A DNA stretch of 64,000 nt from an uncultured Anaerotignum sp. (lineage in GTDB: Bacteria > Bacillota > Clostridia > Lachnospirales > Anaerotignaceae), in assembly GCA_910578425.1 (NCBI GenBank), contig CAJTQX010000007.1, positions 1 to 64,000 of the forward strand. Direction: 5' to 3'. Position 1 is the first letter of the stretch. The number at the start of each line of letters is the position of its first letter. The notes under the pieces are model-generated. The model had not been told where the DNA came from and ran no database searches. It saw only the letters and a list, made by a program, of their open reading frames with translations. The position numbers were made by a program, and so were the translations under genes. This document shows positions 1-8,200 of the stretch, piece by piece.

Positions 1-29
1 GGTACGGCAGGAATTTTTAACGAAAAAGC

Positions 30-83
30 CGACAAAATTTGCCGGAAAGGCGTGTACAGACACTTTTGACGACACTGCCTAAT
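30..83. repeat. Partial copy of dispersed intergenic element (AGGCAGTG family)
   Basis: This stretch shares blocks with the 3717-3804 element: CCGACAAAATT, GGAAAGGCGTGT and the terminal ACGACACTGCCTAA. The order and orientation of the blocks differ, so it is a rearranged or truncated relative. It may continue to the left of the window. Confidence 0.45.
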
Positions 84-915
84 TGCCGTTATACCCAAAT
101 TTTCTGCTTTGCAGCGTTTCCTTCCACCATATTTCACGCTCCAAAACCACAGCATCGTCCACTCTGGCGTTATAATTTTCCAAAATGGCATACTGGAAAT
201 TATCTTTTATATAGTCAAATCCTTTTTCCGCTTTGAGCTTCACAAGCTCCTCGTTCCTGCCATGCCCGTCTTTGGCATACGCGCGCCAGCGTTCCAGAAG
301 CATCCCTTTATCTGCCGTTGCAGAGCCAACATAAAGCCTGCCGTTCGCCTTATCCGTAATCAGATAAACTGCTTTCTGGCTTTCCAGTGCCGCAATCCAG
401 TCGCGCTTCCCCCGTTCCAGAATCGCTGCAAGCTGGCGGTAGGACAGCCGCACCTTGTCATATCCCGGAAAATCGTCCCCGTCAAACGCCGCGGGCAAAA
501 CCTCACAAACCACCAATTCCTGATAAACGCGCTTATAAAATACGCCCTGCGGGCGCGTCCGCTTATGGTAGCGCACAATGACCCGCCCATAATACTGACT
601 GTACTCCGGCAACTCCACCCCGTCAAAGGCAACATGGTCTATTTTTACATTGTCCCGCTTTTTCGTTACTTTCTTGATCGTTGTCAAAAGCCAGCGGTCA
701 TAAGACAGCTTCAGAAAACAGACGGCAGTTTGCCCTACGCTGAAATAATCACGCTGTTTTTTTGCAAACAGCCAGTCGGTGTTAACAATTTCCGGATTTT
801 CCTTGTAAAGCTCCATCGGGTCTTTCGAGCCGTTCCATTGGTTGAATTTTATCTTCACACTTCCCATTTCCACATCTGAAAAGCGCAGGAGATCATTCAG
901 CATGATTTCTGCCAT
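79..915 (-). CDS. GIY-YIG nuclease-domain protein
   Basis: A 278-residue protein with a C-terminal GIY-YIG-like segment from about residue 180. It has AVYLITDK followed by GRLYVGSA, then a downstream arginine and a glutamate (VLEREIWW), the order expected for this endonuclease fold. The N-terminal 170 residues match no family I recognise. The start at 915 is chosen because GGAGGGA lies five bases upstream; the longer frame from 945 would overlap the preceding gene. That gene ends at 930, so the two are probably cotranscribed. Proteins of this type occur as solitary chromosomal genes or in defence contexts. No restriction or phage partner is visible here, so the substrate is unknown. Confidence 0.7.
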   Translation of the reverse strand: MAEIMLNDLLRFSDVEMGSVKIKFNQWNGSKDPMELYKENPEIVNTDWLFAKKQRDYFSVGQTAVCFLKLSYDRWLLTTIKKVTKKRDNVKIDHVAFDGVELPEYSQYYGRVIVRYHKRTRPQGVFYKRVYQELVVCEVLPAAFDGDDFPGYDKVRLSYRQLAAILERGKRDWIAALESQKAVYLITDKANGRLYVGSATADKGMLLERWRAYAKDGHGRNEELVKLKAEKGFDYIKDNFQYAILENYNARVDDAVVLEREIWWKETLQSRKFGYNGN

Positions 916-929
916 TTCCGTCCCTCCTG

Positions 930-1193
930 TTAAAATTCCCTCCAATACTGCTTTACACTGCCCTCCGCAAGCGCGTCCATATAGGAATCCGCCATTTCAA
1001 AAATCTCGTCCTCATCCTTGATTTTCAGGAATATACCGCCTTTTTCCGCAAGCACATCCTTGCGTTTTCCAGCGTTTTTTTCCGCCCATTCCAGAAATTC
1101 CTTCTCCCAGCGGACAGCCGCCTGTTCCGCATCCTCATAGCAGAGCAGCTCGTCCCGCACAGCCTCTGCTACTTCTTTGATTTCCAGCTTCAT
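930..1193 (-). CDS. Small acidic hypothetical protein
   Basis: An 87-residue charged, mostly helical protein rich in Glu and Lys, with no signal peptide or membrane segment. A good AAAGGAG ribosome binding site precedes the ATG. It lies 12 bases downstream of ruvB and 14 bases upstream of the GIY-YIG gene start, so it is probably read through from ruvAB. I do not recognise the family. It could be an accessory to the GIY-YIG protein; the only support for that is proximity. Confidence 0.6.
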   Translation of the reverse strand: MKLEIKEVAEAVRDELLCYEDAEQAAVRWEKEFLEWAEKNAGKRKDVLAEKGGIFLKIKDEDEIFEMADSYMDALAEGSVKQYWREF

Positions 1194-1205
1194 TCCGTTC
1201 TCCTT

Positions 1206-2219
1206 TCATGGTTCCGGCTTTTCCATGCCGAAATACGCATATCCCTGCTTCGTCACAATGCGCCCCCTTGGCGTTCGCTGGATATATCCCAGCTGCAAAA
1301 GGTACGGTTCATACACATCCTCAATCGTTTCTGCTTCTTCATTGACGGACGCCGCCAGCGTATCCAACCCGACCGGCCCGCCGTTAAATTTTTCTATCAT
1401 CGCAAGCAGCATGTTCCGGTCCGTCTGCTCAAGTCCCATTTTATCCACTTCAAGCAAATCCAGCGCGAATCGTGCAACCTCCCCCGTAATCACGCCGTTA
1501 TAGCGCACCTGCGCAAAATCCCGCACACGTTTGAGCAGGCGGTTCGCCAGCCTTGGCGTTCCTCTTGAACGGCGGGCAATCTCTTCCGCGCCTTCTTCTT
1601 CCATCTCCACCTGCAATACCTCCGCAGAACGCCTGAGTATGATTTTCAGGTTCTGCACATTATACGGCTCCAGCCGCTGTACAACGCCAAACCTGTCCCG
1701 CAGCGGTGCAGTCAGAAGCCCGATGCGCGTTGTCGCGCCAATCAGCGTAAACTGCGGCAGATCCAGTCGAACAGACCGCGCTCCAGGCCCCTTGCCGATC
1801 ATAATGTCTATCACATAATCCTCCATCGCCGGATAGAGAATTTCCTCAATCATACGGTTCAGCCTGTGTATCTCGTCTATAAACAAAATATCGCCTTCGC
1901 TCAGGCTGTTCAGCACTGCTGCCATATCCCCCGGGCGTTCGACCGCCGGACCGGAGGTTGTTTTAATATGTACGCCCATCTCATTCGCAATAATATTGGA
2001 GAGAGTTGTTTTCCCCAATCCCGGCGGACCGTAAAGCAGGACATGATCAAGAGCCTCTTTCCTCTGCTTTGCCGCCTCAATAAATACCTTTAAGTTTTCC
2101 TTTACACTTTCCTGCCCAATATAATTTTCCAGACTCGCGGGCCGCAGTTTCGGCTCCAGTTCGCGGTCTTCCTCGCGGAAACCCGCCGTCAAAATCCGCC
2201 TGTTTTCCAAATCCAACAC
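1206..2219 (-). CDS. ruvB: Holliday junction branch migration helicase RuvB
   Basis: RuvB is the hexameric AAA+ motor that, with RuvA, drives branch migration of Holliday junctions in recombinational repair. The 337-residue length is normal. Walker A GPPGLGKTT starts near residue 64. Walker B with DEIH, sensor 1 GATTR, the arginine finger in LRDRFG and the C-terminal winged-helix segment ending QRTPRGR are all present. It follows ruvA by 42 bases. The first codon of the frame is GTG, and nearby TTG codons are also possible starts because the spacing to a GCAGGTG-like ribosome binding site is ambiguous. Confidence 0.97.
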   Translation of the reverse strand: MLDLENRRILTAGFREEDRELEPKLRPASLENYIGQESVKENLKVFIEAAKQRKEALDHVLLYGPPGLGKTTLSNIIANEMGVHIKTTSGPAVERPGDMAAVLNSLSEGDILFIDEIHRLNRMIEEILYPAMEDYVIDIMIGKGPGARSVRLDLPQFTLIGATTRIGLLTAPLRDRFGVVQRLEPYNVQNLKIILRRSAEVLQVEMEEEGAEEIARRSRGTPRLANRLLKRVRDFAQVRYNGVITGEVARFALDLLEVDKMGLEQTDRNMLLAMIEKFNGGPVGLDTLAASVNEEAETIEDVYEPYLLQLGYIQRTPRGRIVTKQGYAYFGMEKPEP

Positions 2220-2261
2220 CTGCTTTTATCCCAGACGGCAGAGCCGCCCTGTTTTTCTCTG

Positions 2262-2870
2262 TCAAAAAGCGACCATCTTTTTCAGAGCCGCCTTCAAAAT
2301 ATCCTCTGTTGTCATACCTTCCGCCGCAACAGCATTGACCGCCTTTCCTGCCTCGCTTCGGCTGTATCCCAGTGCCATCATAGCGTCAATTGCTTCAAAC
2401 CGTGCGTCTGTGCCGCCCGTTGGTGAAAGCTCCCGCTGCCACATTTCGCCCTGCTCCAATGCTTCTTCCGTCCGAAATTTATCCTTCAATTCCAGCACGA
2501 CCCGCTGTGCCGTTTTTCGCCCAACTCCCGGGGCCTGGCAGAGCGTTTTCACATCATCGGAAAGAATTGCCAGTATCAGCTGACGGGGCGTCAGCTGCGC
2601 CAGAAAGCCCAGCGCGCCCTTCGGTCCTACCCCGCTGACTGTCAGCAGCTTGTGGAACATTTCCTGTTCCTCCGAGGAAGAAAAGCCGTATAGCGATATA
2701 CCGCCTTCTTTAACGTCAAGATAGGTATAAATCTTCACCTCATCACCCGTCTGCGGCAGCTTTGCCAGCGTTGCAGGGGAAACAAAAACCTGATAGCCGA
2801 TTCCCCCGCTTTCTATTATGATAAAATTTTCCGCCCGTCTTTCCAGCGAGCCTCTGATATAAGAAATCAT
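2262..2870 (-). CDS. ruvA: Holliday junction DNA helicase subunit RuvA
   Basis: RuvA binds the four-way junction and loads RuvB. The 202-residue protein has the N-terminal OB fold (MISYIRGSL, GIGYQVFV), paired helix-hairpin-helix motifs (VSGVGPKGAL and APGVGRKTAQRVVLELKDK) and a short C-terminal RuvB-binding domain (AMMALGYSRSEA). It sits directly upstream of ruvB in the usual ruvAB order and 36 bases downstream of the CarD-like gene, so DNA repair here may share a transcript with that regulator. Confidence 0.97.
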   Translation of the reverse strand: MISYIRGSLERRAENFIIIESGGIGYQVFVSPATLAKLPQTGDEVKIYTYLDVKEGGISLYGFSSSEEQEMFHKLLTVSGVGPKGALGFLAQLTPRQLILAILSDDVKTLCQAPGVGRKTAQRVVLELKDKFRTEEALEQGEMWQRELSPTGGTDARFEAIDAMMALGYSRSEAGKAVNAVAAEGMTTEDILKAALKKMVAF

Positions 2871-2906
2871 ATTTCTCTGCCTTTCTGAACCGATCTGCCG
2901 AAGCTC

Positions 2907-3419
2907 TCACCCCTGCACTGCGCGCACACGTTTCAAAATATACTCCTCCACAGCTTCGAGGGGAATTTCCAACGCTATAGAAAATTCCTGATGAAGCAGA
3001 TCCTTTGCCAGCCTGCCGAAATCCTGTTCCGTTTTCGCCAGCTTTTTCCCACTCCCCGCAATGCTTTGTTTCTTCTGACAAATCGTTTTTATCAGCCGCA
3101 CTAAATCCTCACACTGGTGGGTATCCAGACATTCCCGATATTTCTCGCTCAGCGTCCGCACATCCTGACCCGCAAAGGCTTCCGCCTTGATTTCCGGTAT
3201 CTGCTCAATCAGCGTTTCCGCCTCCTGCTTCGTCAGTATATTCCGCATATAGACCTGCGTGTCCACAGGCGCGTAAATCGTACCCGTACCGAACACCTGC
3301 ACAAGCGTATAATAAAGCCTGCCTGCCCTGACTATCGGATAGTTTTCCGGAACACCAACGTCTTCCACCCTGCATATCCCGCTGTTTCCATAAATCACAT
3401 AATCGTTTTTCTGAAACAT
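2907..3419 (-). CDS. CarD-family transcriptional regulator
   Basis: A 170-residue protein whose N-terminus (MFQKNDYVIYGNSGICRVED) is the CarD/TRCF RNA polymerase-interaction domain; the C-terminal half is helical. CarD proteins bind the RNAP beta subunit and stabilise open promoter complexes, often at growth or stress genes. GAGGGTGA precedes the ATG. It is the first large gene of the apparent carD-ruvA-ruvB-930 gene-GIY-YIG unit, with a probable 54-residue ORF seven bases upstream. A true CarD has a longer, basic C-terminal DNA-binding region; here that region is only moderately basic, so 'CarD-like' is the safe name. Confidence 0.85.
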   Translation of the reverse strand: MFQKNDYVIYGNSGICRVEDVGVPENYPIVRAGRLYYTLVQVFGTGTIYAPVDTQVYMRNILTKQEAETLIEQIPEIKAEAFAGQDVRTLSEKYRECLDTHQCEDLVRLIKTICQKKQSIAGSGKKLAKTEQDFGRLAKDLLHQEFSIALEIPLEAVEEYILKRVRAVQG

Positions 3420-3426
3420 CGCAGAT

Positions 3427-3591
3427 TCACCCTCTCTTTATTTTCCATCCTTCCATCGTCATTTTTAACAGTTGTCCGTGCTGGTCTCTTTTGGCAATAC
3501 TTATTAAGCGGCTTTTACTTATTTTACCACACTCTGTCCCATAATTGCAAAGAAAGATTTCCTCCGCATAAATTGCATGCCTTTTTCGCAT
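3427..3591 (-). CDS. Possible 54-residue small protein upstream of carD-like gene
   Basis: An open frame of 54 codons preceded by a near-perfect AGAAGGAGGT ribosome binding site ten bases before the ATG. It ends seven bases before the CarD-like start, so translation could be coupled. The product is basic with several Cys and Lys and matches no family I know. A leader peptide is an alternative. The Shine-Dalgarno site is the main reason to list it. Confidence 0.45.
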   Translation of the reverse strand: MRKRHAIYAEEIFLCNYGTECGKISKSRLISIAKRDQHGQLLKMTMEGWKIKRG

Positions 3592-3622
3592 AAAAAAAAT
3601 ACCTCCTTCTGCCAAAGGCGGC

Positions 3623-3670
3623 TTGGCTAAAGAAAACAACTTTTCTTTTCAGATTGATTTCTTTAGCCAA
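3623..3670. repeat. 13-bp perfect inverted repeat in carD leader region
   Basis: TTGGCTAAAGAAA at 3623-3635 is exactly complementary to TTTCTTTAGCCAA at 3658-3670, with a 22-base loop. It lies just upstream of the small ORF and could form a leader hairpin or an operator. There is no clear T-tract for a terminator. Confidence 0.55.
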
Positions 3671-3689
3671 CACGCATAAAGTGCCATGC

Positions 3690-3707
3690 CTTTGTCAGAC
3701 GAAAGTA
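3690..3707. repeat. Half copy of TGTCAGGCGAAGG palindrome family
   Basis: CTTTGTCAGACGAAAGTA resembles one arm (CTTTGTCAGGCGAAGGTA) of the palindromes at 22166, 49783 and 51039. The partner arm is missing. It directly abuts the AGGCAGTG element at 3717. Confidence 0.4.
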
Positions 3708-3716
3708 TTTTGTTCC

Positions 3717-3804
3717 AGGCAGTGTTGTCATGAGTATCTGCACACGCCTTTCCGACAAAATTATGCTCGAAAATACGTATACATGACTCATAACGACACT
3801 GCCT
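3717..3804. repeat. MITE-like inverted-repeat element (AGGCAGTG family)
   Basis: AGGCAGTGTTGTCATGAGT at the left end is complementary, with two mismatches, to ACTCATAACGACACTGCCT at the right end, giving an 88-base palindromic element with no coding capacity. Blocks of it recur at the start of the window. It sits ten bases past the SLH gene stop codon. Confidence 0.6.
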
Positions 3805-3813
3805 AAAAACGCC

Positions 3814-5127
3814 TTATCCCGCAATATTTTTGCAGAACCGCATCAATATAGACGCGACCTGCGCGCGAGTCGCACTGCCGTTGGGCGTCAGCGTTTCGGG
3901 CGTTGTGCCGGATACAAGACCATTCGCATTCGCCCATTGCAGGGCAGTCATCGCGTAAGGACTGATTTTTCCAGCATCCACGTAAACAGAAAGGTCAGCG
4001 GAACCGCTCATGTCATAGCCCTTATAGTCAGCATAGCGGTACAGGATAGACGCCATCTGTTCCCGCGTAATGGTATCCTCCGGGCCAAAAAGACCATCTC
4101 CGTAGCCGGATACAATTCCATTCTCAGAAGCCCATGCCACCGCACCCGCATAATACTGACTTGCAGGCACGTCCCTGAACGGCGCGGCAGAAACAGCCGG
4201 TCTGCCTTCCAGCCGGTAAAGTATGGTAACGATCATACCGCGCGTTGTTGTAACGTTGGGGCTGAACAGATCAGGGGCTGTGCCGGACATCATGCCGTTC
4301 CCATATACATACTGCACCGCACTGTAAAACCATTCGCTCTGCGGAACATCGCGAAACGGCAGGGAAACGGGAATATCCGGTGTTTCCGGACGTTCCGGTT
4401 CTTCACCGGATACAAATATCGGTTCAACCCGTACATCGGAGGCGGGCATCGTGAAGGTATAACGGCGGCTGTTCTGTTCCGTAAGCTCGATTTCGTTGTC
4501 ATCTTCATCATAAACAGTCAGGTCGTCCAGATAATAACCCTCATCCGGTGCCGCTGTCAGCGTGATTTTTGTGCCCCTGCCCGCATGGGAAGGGCTTGCC
4601 TCCACCTCGCCGCCTCTGGTTACCCGTACCTCAACGGCATAACGCTTTGAGCTGTCAGAGGAAGTTCCGGAGCCGGAGGATTTGCCATCTTCCTTGAAGG
4701 ATATGCGGGAATACGTCTGATCTTTCATGTCGCTGTTCACCAATCTGCCGGAAACAGATTCAATGGAAAACGCCTTATCCGAGGAAAGCGTCCCCAAAGT
4801 CAGGGAACTGCCCGTATTCTGCGAACTTTCCCCCGCAGTAATGTACAGCGTGACTGTATCGTTGCTGTGCTTTTCGACAGAATACCCATTATTTTTAGAG
4901 AGCGTGCGGTCAGGGTCAAATCTGAAATTTTTGCCTCCTTCTGTGGAAATCGTCAGCTGCACACCATAACAGTCCGATGGCAGTCCGTCAAGTTTCAGCG
5001 TTTGCTGGTCCCCTTTTGAATTTGAGGAATATACCAATGTAGGCGAATCCACTGCGTAAACAGTGCCCGCCGCAGGCAACGCCAGAAGGAATGCCAGAAA
5101 TAAAGCTGGAAAACGTATTTTTTTCAT
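3814..5127 (-). CDS. SLH-domain cell-surface protein
   Basis: A 437-residue secreted protein. It has a signal peptide (MKKIRFPALFLAFLLALPAA, cut near VYA), an N-terminal beta-rich region at about 28-160 that vaguely resembles a cohesin-like sandwich, a Ser/Gly linker, and an InlB/Flg_new-type repeat at about 162-245 (GTKITLTAAPDEGYYL). It ends with three SLH repeats (about 253-308, 315-372, 382-435; FRDVP, TRGMIVTILYR, TREQMASILYR). SLH domains anchor proteins to pyruvylated wall polymers. The start at 5127 has an AAAGGA ribosome binding site and exposes the signal peptide. It follows the M60/dockerin gene by 138 bases on the same strand. Whether the N-terminal region is a real cohesin is unproven. 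Confidence 0.85.
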   Translation of the reverse strand: MKKIRFPALFLAFLLALPAAGTVYAVDSPTLVYSSNSKGDQQTLKLDGLPSDCYGVQLTISTEGGKNFRFDPDRTLSKNNGYSVEKHSNDTVTLYITAGESSQNTGSSLTLGTLSSDKAFSIESVSGRLVNSDMKDQTYSRISFKEDGKSSGSGTSSDSSKRYAVEVRVTRGGEVEASPSHAGRGTKITLTAAPDEGYYLDDLTVYDEDDNEIELTEQNSRRYTFTMPASDVRVEPIFVSGEEPERPETPDIPVSLPFRDVPQSEWFYSAVQYVYGNGMMSGTAPDLFSPNVTTTRGMIVTILYRLEGRPAVSAAPFRDVPASQYYAGAVAWASENGIVSGYGDGLFGPEDTITREQMASILYRYADYKGYDMSGSADLSVYVDAGKISPYAMTALQWANANGLVSGTTPETLTPNGSATRAQVASILMRFCKNIAG

Positions 5128-5160
5128 GTTTTTTTCCTTTCTTTTGAAATCCAGCCGCCA

Positions 5161-5190
5161 GCCCCTGCCCGGTATCTGCCGGGCAGGAGC
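5161..5190 (-). promoter_or_regulatory. Intercistronic hairpin between M60 and SLH genes
   Basis: GCCCCTGCCCGG and CCGGGCAGGAGC pair across a six-base loop to give a 12-bp GC-rich stem without a T-tract. It lies between the M60 peptidase stop and the SLH gene start. It could stabilise or partly terminate the upstream message and so set the ratio of the two products. Confidence 0.5.
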
Positions 5191-5265
5191 CTGTACGTCT
5201 GAAATAGTTTTTATGAAGAAACTGCAGTTTTCCAATGGGGCTGATCCCCAATGTTTTAAGCCCTG

Positions 5266-8200
5266 TTAAGGGGTGCTTTTCAGCTCAATCTGCGGAAAGG
5301 TGTCCTTACTGGGGAAACTGATCCAGAGAGTTTCACTGGTTGTACGCCGGTTGTCACTGCTTTCAGGCTCATTTGTACGGTAAAGAACCGCTCGGATTTC
5401 CATAGGGAAACCGTTTTCCGTTTCAATTTCAATCGTATCCCCGGTTTGATTTTCAGGGCGTGGATAAATTATGTTATCCTTTTCATTCAATGCCCGTTCC
5501 GCCTCCAAATCAGGAACGAAGATAAAGAAACCATCACTGGTGTCGCTGACTTCCCCATCCTCTGGAATTTCCGCAAACAGAAGCGCGTAGCCGTTCACAG
5601 GACGCTGAATGACATTAGGTTCGTCCTTATCGCCGCCCTCGCCATCCTTCTCGGCCTGATAACGCGCCTGTATTTCAACGGTGTTGTAAACAGGGTCGCC
5701 ACGATATGTACCAATGATGACAAGCGTGTTCTCCGGAATGACCTGTTCACTATTTTCACCATATTTATATACTTCTTTCAGACGTCCTACTGCCGCAGTT
5801 TCATAGAAATCAATTCGGTCGCCGGGATAATCCAAAAGCTGGATATTTGTATCCAATAGCCCTGTAATTTCTATAATTGCCGCGTCAAATGTCCAAATGC
5901 GGGTATCTTCCGCTGGCGCGCCAGGCTTATGGAAATATGCAGGCTGGGACGCTGTAACTGCTCCATTCAGGGCTACTGTCCACTTCTCCGAATCTGCTGC
6001 TTTGACCCTGACAACGCAGCTCGTGCTGTTTTCGCCCGTCAGAATGCCTGTAACAGGAACTTCTCCGCTCTTCATCGTAATGGTTAACTTGCCACCTTCC
6101 GAAGAAACCGTATATAATCCGCTGTCAATCGCCTTATTATAAGCCACGCGAACTTCCTCCGCCGCCACTTCTGTGCCAATGTTCCCCAGAATGTCAATGG
6201 GGACTGCTGAATACTTGTAAGCAAGGTTGTTCGCTTCACCGAGGTTGTCCACATAGACACAGGTATCTTTTGTCCTGTCAACACGAGCAAAGCCAACCTT
6301 TGTACCATTGCGGAGGATTTCATAACCTAAAATATTCTCAGAGTTCGAATTAAGGGTCACTGTGGCTGTATTTCCTGCAACACTTGCGGAAATCACAGCT
6401 TCGATGCTGCCGCCTTTATTTCCGTCCAAACGGCTGGCATAGCTGTCATCGTTCAGGTACCAGATCGCCCTGTCCTCTTTCGTACGTTTACCAATTTCAG
6501 TTTTTGTCGTTTCGCTAAGCTCCATGCCCCAGCGTGTAAAGAACTCTGTCAGGTCACGCTCTGCAACCTCAGACGCAATCAGGGCAACGCGATCATTATA
6601 AGGTTTGCCGCTATGCTCACCATTTTTCCAACGTGTGAAAAATTCATTATAAAAGCCCAGCGGATTGTCCGCACTGTCATATGCCAGATGAAGCTGCCAA
6701 TACATTCCAAGCTGTACGAATACATTATTCGCAGCACCCGGTCTGCCTGCCGAAACTTTTTCATAAACCTTATCCCAAATACCGGAATAAGTCAGGCGGG
6801 TCTGTTTTTTCATGCCACCGCCATCCCATGCCTGTACGGCAAGCGAATAAATATTGTTTGTAATCTCCGCCTTGCCCAGCTTGTCCATGTTATGCCCGAT
6901 TTCATGGGCAATGCCCCAGCCAAACAAAGAACCACTGCCGTTGGAAGTCGGCTTGCCCTGCACAAGACCGGAGGCAGAACCATAGCCAATGCCAATATGA
7001 TTGCCCGCGGCATACATGAACGCACCCGCGAACATACGCATATAGCGGATATTCTGTCTGGTAGTCATAGGGTATTCATATTCTGTAAACTTCATGTTTG
7101 CCGGAATGATGCCCTGTGTTTTGTTTGCAACAAAAAGCACTTCTTCCCACGCAAGAACATTCTGGTACAATGTATCTACCGCATTTCCTTTATCAACTAC
7201 CGTCTTCACAGCATCAGCAGGCAGGGAAAGCAGTACGCTCGGCGTAGAGATTTCCGTTGCATTCTGTATAGAGGTCTGCAAAGAGCCGCTCAATGTGCCG
7301 CAATGGGCTTTCAGTTCGTCCACATATTTCTGTATTGCCGCTTCGCGAGCCGTTTCATCCATGTTATACCAATTGGAAAGCTCCAGCACTGGAATGCGCG
7401 TCACGCCCTCGCTGTCGCGTATATGCAGCTTGATTTCTTCAGGCTTCTCGCCAGCATATGCAAGGTAATACATGCCTCCGCGCGGGTCTGTCAGGGAACC
7501 AATCTTCGGCGTTGTGATATAATTTCTGCCGGATTGCAACTGGATCGCGCCGCCCCGCCAGATGCCGGATTCGCCGAAATACTGTGTCGGTATCAGCGAA
7601 ACAGGTTTATCGCCCGGCAGTTCCGCATAGACCGCAACCGTAGATCCTGCCGCCGCAGTAATGCCAACAGGCTGAAAATCGCTTGCGGACTGACCATACT
7701 GGGAATCTTTTGCTGATGTACGGCTCTGGAACTCATTACGGACAAGCCCAAGCGCGTCTGCGCTGCCGTCCTTGAGTTTCTGCGCCAGCGTCAATTCATC
7801 CCGCAGACGGTCAATATCCATATAAAAATCTGCCATAGAGTCCAGACGGTCTTTCAGCGTCTGAATCTGTTCCAGCGTTACGCCATCTTTCAGCGCAGTA
7901 AAAGTGCCATCTGTAAACAATTCCGCAATCTTGTCAGGCATGGAATCGCTCTTGTAGAACGCAATTTCCGAAATGCTGACGCGTGGGCCGCCCTCTTTTT
8001 CGCCCAGTGCAATGCTCAGGCTCTTTATTCCCTTTGTTTCCGGGAACGGAAGAACGAGGTAATTGCGTTCGGTAATGTTCGGTGCAGCTTTTTTCTCAAG
8101 AGTAAGAATGGTATTGCCGCTTTCATCCTTCGCCGTAATGGTGTATGTACTAATCCGGCTCTTGTAAGCCTTATCCAGATAAGGCACAAGCAGCAGATAG

